8,782 nucleotides of DNA. It comes from Gemmatimonadota bacterium. Lineage in GTDB: Bacteria; Gemmatimonadota; Gemmatimonadetes; Gemmatimonadales; GWC2-71-9. Where the stretch lies: the NCBI GenBank assembly GCA_029862935.1, contig JAOTWK010000121.1, positions 1 through 8,782 on the forward strand, given 5' to 3'. Positions 5,367 to 8,782 of the stretch are shown one piece after another (position 1 is the stretch's first letter; each line of letters begins with the position of its first letter). The notes beneath the pieces were generated by a model. It saw nothing but the letters and a program-made list of their open reading frames with translations. It had not been told where the DNA came from and made no database searches. A program made the translations under genes and the position numbers.

Positions 5367-5984
5367 TCAAAACAGGCTCGGCTGCGCGATCGGGGAGAAA
5401 GTGATCCGATGGTGCGGCGTCGGGCCCGCCCGCGAGAGCGCTGATAGATGATCGAGGGTCGCGTATCCCTTGTTGTGATCCCACCCGAAGTCGGGATACC
5501 GGGGCGCCAATCGCGCCATCAGTCGGTCGCGCGCACACTTGGCGAGCACGGCCGCAGCTGAAACGGTTTGACACAACGCATCACCGTCGATCACCGATTC
5601 GTGCTCGCGATCGAGTTCGGGGAGGGCGTGTCCGTCCAAGAGCACGTAGTCAGGATCTCGTTGGAGATGATTGAGAGCACGACGCATGGCAAGTGCCGTG
5701 GCACGCCGGATATTGATGCGGTCGATCTCGCGCACTGACGCACCACCCAGCGCCCATGCGAGAGCGGCCCGCCTGACTTCGTGGGCGAGCCGTTCGCGTT
5801 CCTTCGCGGTGAGAAGCTTCGAATCCCGGAGTCCGTCGATCGGTTCTTGGCCCGGCGCAAACACCACGGCCCCGGCGATGACCGGGCCAGCAATGGGACC
5901 GCGGCCGACCTCATCTACCCCGGCAACGACCTCAAACCCCTTCGCCCAGAGCGCCCGTTCGCGCTCAAGCGTTGGGTCAATCAC
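5367..5984 (-). CDS. rnhB: Ribonuclease HII
   Basis: This enzyme cleaves the RNA strand of RNA-DNA hybrids and starts removal of single ribonucleotides from DNA. The 205 residues match the usual family length. The signature GVDEVGRGPIAGPV (22-35) carries the catalytic pair Asp24-Glu25; DSKLL (54-58), LLDGH with Asp117 and the GDAL block with Asp135 followed by AAAVLAKCARDR complete the metal-binding active site. HNKGYAT (170-176) and the C-terminal HRITFSPI are also typical. The start is GTG 5984, immediately after the L19 stop codon with no intervening base. The upstream CGGGAATC offers only a weak ribosome-binding site, which suggests coupling to rplS translation. The gene is last in the operon, and its stop lies 1 nt from the stop of the convergent TPR gene, without an evident terminator. 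Confidence 0.97.
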   Translation of the reverse strand: MIDPTLERERALWAKGFEVVAGVDEVGRGPIAGPVIAGAVVFAPGQEPIDGLRDSKLLTAKERERLAHEVRRAALAWALGGASVREIDRINIRRATALAMRRALNHLQRDPDYVLLDGHALPELDREHESVIDGDALCQTVSAAAVLAKCARDRLMARLAPRYPDFGWDHNKGYATLDHLSALSRAGPTPHHRITFSPIAQPSLF

Positions 5985-6332
5985 CTACGATTCCCGTCGC
6001 TCCCGAATACGCGCGCCTTTTCCGGCGAGCTCCCTCAAGTAGTACAGCTTCGCGCGTCGCACCCGCCCGCGGCGGATCACGTCGATACGCGCGACCGTGG
6101 GCGACTGCAGCGGAAACACTCGCTCGACGCCCACGCCACCGGAGACCTTTCGAACCGTGAACGACTCGCTGATCCCTCCACCGCGGCGCGCAATACAGGT
6201 ACCCTCGAACGCCTGGAGCCGCTCCTTGTCCCCTTCTCGTACGCGGACCGAGACCCGCAGCGTGTCACCCGGACGAAACTCCGGCACGTCCTCGCGCATG
6301 CCCTCGTGCGCAATGGCATCCATCGTTGTCAT
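5985..6332 (-). CDS. rplS: Ribosomal protein L19
   Basis: This large-subunit protein sits at the interface with the 30S subunit. From ATG 6332 it is 115 residues, a normal length. Family features are [17 protein letters not shown], the core [58 protein letters not shown] and a basic C-terminus. I chose ATG 6332 because AGAGG lies 8 nt upstream as part of a doubled GAGAGGT motif; a GTG 9 bases upstream would overlap that site. The 12-nt gap from trmD contains the doubled ribosome-binding site, consistent with independent strong translation of a ribosomal protein. It is followed directly by rnhB. Confidence 0.97.
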   Translation of the reverse strand: MTTMDAIAHEGMREDVPEFRPGDTLRVSVRVREGDKERLQAFEGTCIARRGGGISESFTVRKVSGGVGVERVFPLQSPTVARIDVIRRGRVRRAKLYYLRELAGKGARIRERRES

Positions 6333-6344
6333 ACGAACCACCTC

Positions 6345-7052
6345 TCACCTCTCGGTCCCATCGGACCGATGTTCAGCTTCATGGCGTGCCCACAGATCGG
6401 GCCGCCGCTTCTGTGTCAGTTCCAACGCCTGTTGCCGCCGCCAGGCCTCGATTGCCGCGTGATCACCGCTCACGAGCACTTCCGGCACCGCGTGGCCACG
6501 GTACTCTCGCGGCCGAGTGTAGCTCGGGGGACTCAGCAACCCGTCGTAGAACGAGTCGCCTGCAGCCGAGTCATGGTCCCCCAACGCCCCCGGCAACAGT
6601 CGAACCACCGCATCCATGACGCAGAGCGCCGCGAATTCGCCACCTGACAACACCGCGTCGCCAAATGCCACTTGCTCTACACCGTCCCGCAGCGCTACGC
6701 GCTCGTCCACGTCCTTGTAGTGTCCGCAGAGAAGCGTCAACTCCTCAGCGACACTGTACCGTACCGCCATGTCATGCCTGAACGGCTCGCCTCGTGCCGA
6801 CAGAAGCACCACTGGCGGTACCGGAGCCAGGTCGTCCAGTGCCTCGTAGAACGGTTCTGGCTTGAGAACCATTCCCGCTCCGCCACCGAACGGAGAATCG
6901 TCCACCGTGCGATGCCGGTCGTGCGTGTAGCCCCTGAGGTCGACTACGCGGTACGACACCAACTGCTGCTCCGCCGCACGTCCCATGATGCTCGTATGGC
7001 ACGGGACCTCGAACACCTCCGGAAACAGCGTCACGACGTTGATCCGGAGCAC
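6345..7052 (-). CDS. trmD: tRNA (guanine37-N1)-methyltransferase
   Basis: TrmD uses S-adenosylmethionine to methylate G37, next to the anticodon, which prevents frameshifting. The protein has 235 residues from GTG 7052, with GGAA 8 nt upstream; the start lies 2 nt after the rimM stop. The open frame extends much further upstream through rimM, but family alignment starts at LRINVVTLFPEVF. Motifs of the trefoil-knot fold are present: HRTVDDSPFGGGAGMVLKPEPF (47-68), FGDAVLSGGE (130-139), Arg151 in RLLPGALG, DSFYDGLLSPP with Asp166 (matching the E. coli catalytic Asp169 by position) and YTRPREY. The C-terminus has VPEVLVSGDHAAIEAWRR. The loop usually written CGRYEGIDER reads CGHYKDVDER (109-118), a departure from the common pattern that may be lineage-typical. 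The next gene, rplS, begins 12 nt downstream. Confidence 0.97.
   Translation of the reverse strand: MLRINVVTLFPEVFEVPCHTSIMGRAAEQQLVSYRVVDLRGYTHDRHRTVDDSPFGGGAGMVLKPEPFYEALDDLAPVPPVVLLSARGEPFRHDMAVRYSVAEELTLLCGHYKDVDERVALRDGVEQVAFGDAVLSGGEFAALCVMDAVVRLLPGALGDHDSAAGDSFYDGLLSPPSYTRPREYRGHAVPEVLVSGDHAAIEAWRRQQALELTQKRRPDLWARHEAEHRSDGTER
6351..6370 (-). other. Small hairpin at the trmD-rplS junction
   Basis: TCGGTCC (6352-6358) and GGACCGA (6363-6369) pair perfectly over 7 bp around a 4-nt loop. It covers the last codons of trmD, just before the doubled ribosome-binding site of rplS. In the mRNA it could limit ribosome read-through coupling or mark an RNA processing point so that L19 is made independently of TrmD. 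Such short hairpins also arise by chance in GC-rich DNA. Confidence 0.3.
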
Positions 7053-7054
7053 GG

Positions 7055-7579
7055 CTACAGTTCCAACAAGCCTTCCGGCGGGTCCAGCTCGATCACCCGG
7101 GCGGCGCGATCCACGCGCCGCACGATCGGCTTGCGGAAGGGAACGAACAGTTCCTTCCCTCCCACGTCCACCGAGAGCAACCGTCCTCCCCCCGGCATGT
7201 CCACCAACTCGCGCGCGACGCCCACGTCCTGACCGCCGACGAGAATCCGAATCCCCCGCACCTCGTGGACGTAGACCTCGTCCGCTTCGGGCCGGCGCAA
7301 CTCGTCTTGCGGCACGCCGAACAACCGTTGCCTCCACTCCTCGAGCCCCGTGCGGTCGTCCACACCCTCGAACTTGAGGAGCCACTGGCGGTGGAACGGC
7401 CGACTGCGCTCGATCACGAGCGGATCACCGATCTGGTTCCCATCGTCGTCCACCGGCACCAGCTGCCGACCGACCACGAACACGTCGGTCGGCTCATCAG
7501 TGAGCGCCCAGACGACGGCCTCGCCCTTCAGCCCGTGCGGCTTCTTCAGGCGCGCCACCGCCAGGTAGCCGCCCGCCAC
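7055..7579 (-). CDS. rimM: 16S rRNA processing protein RimM
   Basis: RimM is an assembly factor that binds ribosomal protein S19 and helps mature the 30S head domain. The 174 residues fit the family. The N-terminal beta-barrel begins with VARLKKPHGLKGEAVV (8-23), where KPHGLKG is the family signature, and the C-terminal PRC-barrel domain (from about residue 95) has VYVHEVRGIRILV, GVARELVDMPGGGRLLSV, KELFVPF and RRVDRAARVIEL. The GTG start at 7579 lies 3 nt after the rpsP stop, with GAGG 8 nt upstream. Its stop is 2 nt before the trmD start. A weaker start codon than that of the flanking ribosomal protein genes matches the lower amount of RimM needed per ribosome. Confidence 0.96.
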   Translation of the reverse strand: MAGGYLAVARLKKPHGLKGEAVVWALTDEPTDVFVVGRQLVPVDDDGNQIGDPLVIERSRPFHRQWLLKFEGVDDRTGLEEWRQRLFGVPQDELRRPEADEVYVHEVRGIRILVGGQDVGVARELVDMPGGGRLLSVDVGGKELFVPFRKPIVRRVDRAARVIELDPPEGLLEL

Positions 7580-7582
7580 GAG

Positions 7583-7843
7583 CTACGCCTCGACGGGTGA
7601 GGCGAAGACGCCCGCTCGCTTGAACAGCGAGCGTACGGTGTCCGAGGGTTTCGCACCCTTCGCCAACCAGGCTCGCGCCTTGTCGGTGTCGACCGTGACC
7701 GTGGCCGGCTCGGACCTCGGATTGTAGTGTCCCAGCGTTTCGACGACTCGACCATTGCGAGCGGTCGAACCCTCCGCCACCACGATCCGGTACTCGGGTT
7801 GCTTCTTTCGCCCCACGCGCCGCAAACGAATTCGTGCTGCCAT
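7583..7843 (-). CDS. rpsP: Ribosomal protein S16
   Basis: S16 is a small-subunit protein needed early in 30S assembly. The 86 residues show the family pattern: MAARIRLRRVGRKKQPEYRI at the start, then IVVAEGSTARNGRVVETLG, HYNPRSEPA, and a short helical region with ARAWLAKGAKPSDTVRSLF. The ATG at 7843 has GAGG 7 nt upstream; this site overlaps the end of ffh, whose stop is 4 nt before the start. The order ffh-rpsP-rimM-trmD-rplS is widespread in bacteria and supports a single transcript. Confidence 0.97.
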   Translation of the reverse strand: MAARIRLRRVGRKKQPEYRIVVAEGSTARNGRVVETLGHYNPRSEPATVTVDTDKARAWLAKGAKPSDTVRSLFKRAGVFASPVEA

Positions 7844-7847
7844 GTCG

Positions 7848-8782
7848 TTACCTCGAAAACTGCTGCATCAATGCGTGCGGCCCCATTTGACCCGCCCGCT
7901 TCATCATTTTCTGCATCTGCTCGAACTGCTTGAGCAGCTGATTGACTTCCTGCACCGACCGACCCGATCCCTTGGCGACACGGGCGCGCCGTGACCCGTT
8001 GAGCATGCGCGGCCGGCGCCGCTCTGCCGGTGTCATCGACAGAATGATCGCCTCCACATGCCCCACGCGCTTGGGATCGGACTTTGCCTGCTTCATGAGC
8101 TTGGCGTTCATCCCCGGCAAAAGCCCCAACAGCCCATCCAGCGGGCCCATCCCCCGCACCTGCCGCATGGCCACGAGGAAATCCTCCAGATCCATGCCGC
8201 GCTTGGATACCGCCTTCTTGGCGAGGCGCTCGGCGTCTTCCGACTTGACCGCGCGCTGGGCTCGCTCCACGAGCCCGACGATATCGCCACGCTCCAGGAT
8301 CCGCCCGGCCATCCGCTCCGGGTCGAACACATCCAGCGCGTCGAGGTGCTCGCCGATACCCACGTACTTGATTGGCGCACCGGTCACCCCGTGCACCGAC
8401 AACGCCGCCCCGCCCCGCGCATCACCGTCCAGCTTCGTGAGGATCACCCCGGTGATCCCGAGCGCGTCGTGGAACCCCTTCGCGATCCGTACCGCGTCCT
8501 GCCCCGTCATGGCATCGGCCACCAACAGGATCTCCTGGGGCCCGAGCGCATCCTTGAGCTGCCCCAGCTCGGCCATCATCGCGTCGTCGATCTGGAGCCG
8601 GCCCGCCGTATCGACCACGACCGTCCGCGCCCTGGCTCGGCTGGCCGCTGCGACACCCGCGCGGACCAGCGTCACCACGTCGGTCCCCGTGCGCTCACCC
8701 GCCTGATCAGCCGAGCCAAATACCCCCACGCCGACCCGGTCTCCCAGCTGCCGGAGCTGTTCTTCGGCTGCCGGTCGATACA
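7848..8782 (-). CDS. ffh: Signal recognition particle GTPase Ffh, C-terminal part
   Basis: Ffh binds signal sequences on ribosomes and, with SRP RNA and FtsY, targets nascent membrane proteins. The gene runs off the right edge; 310 codons plus the stop are visible, against about 440-450 in full-length family members, so the N domain and the first GTPase motif are outside. Visible are the start YRPAAEEQLRQL of the mid-G domain, DTAGRL (G3), ILTKLDGDARGGAAL (G4), a G5-like YVGIGE, and the M domain. The M domain includes MGPLDGLLGLLPGM in the flexible finger loop, and the RNA-binding helix region RPRMLNGSRRARVAKGSG followed by SVQEVNQLLKQFEQMQKMM. The G of the family's DXG in G4 and the methionine-rich character are intact. 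A GTG around 8729 is internal, not a start. The stop lies 4 nt before the rpsP start. Confidence 0.97.
   Translation of the reverse strand, partial: YRPAAEEQLRQLGDRVGVGVFGSADQAGERTGTDVVTLVRAGVAAASRARARTVVVDTAGRLQIDDAMMAELGQLKDALGPQEILLVADAMTGQDAVRIAKGFHDALGITGVILTKLDGDARGGAALSVHGVTGAPIKYVGIGEHLDALDVFDPERMAGRILERGDIVGLVERAQRAVKSEDAERLAKKAVSKRGMDLEDFLVAMRQVRGMGPLDGLLGLLPGMNAKLMKQAKSDPKRVGHVEAIILSMTPAERRRPRMLNGSRRARVAKGSGRSVQEVNQLLKQFEQMQKMMKRAGQMGPHALMQQFSR

Noticed and set aside
7053..7385. N-terminal extension of TrmD across rimM
   Set aside because: The frame is open but out of phase with rimM; its content is arbitrary Arg/Gly-rich sequence, and the family N-terminus begins at GTG 7052.

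Overview
The window is GC-rich bacterial chromosome with two gene blocks that converge near position 5366. The right half holds the conserved run ffh-rpsP-rimM-trmD-rplS-rnhB on the minus strand. The left half is an accessory region on the plus strand, preceded by one truncated minus-strand gene. A lysine-rich histone-like/SWIB protein, lipoproteins of DUF4382-like type and the style of the ribosomal operon fit a Gemmatimonadota-like organism. This assignment is an inference from protein style only; Acidobacteriota or a related phylum cannot be excluded.

Positions 1-118 hold the 5' end of an unrecognised minus-strand gene. Positions 119-519 form a divergent intergenic region with six copies or near-copies of a GC-centred palindrome (best copy TTTCCCCGGGGAAA), plus one half-site, mostly spaced 20-23 bp or a multiple of that. 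It leads into a 167-residue protein (520-1023) with a Lys/Arg hexapeptide-repeat tail followed by a SWIB domain, probably a nucleoid or chromatin-like DNA-binding protein.

Positions 1024-1374 contain two strong inverted repeats and a good match to a sigma-54 promoter (GG-N10-GC at 1289-1304). Downstream lie four co-directional genes: two tandem paralogous lipoproteins (1375-2160 and 2253-3014), a sigma-54 enhancer-binding protein with a degenerate receiver domain and a GAFTDA loop (3034-4365), and a TPR protein that overlaps it by 8 bp (4358-5365). I read these as a self-contained sigma-54 circuit in which the regulator may drive the lipoprotein genes and the TPR protein may supply the signal that the degenerate receiver cannot take by phosphorylation. 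That linkage is a hypothesis.

Positions 5367-8782 (minus strand) are housekeeping: SRP GTPase Ffh (N-terminal part beyond the window edge), ribosomal protein S16, 16S maturation factor RimM, tRNA m1G37 methyltransferase TrmD, ribosomal protein L19 and RNase HII. They are packed with gaps of 0 to 12 nt and look like one transcript whose promoter lies outside the window.
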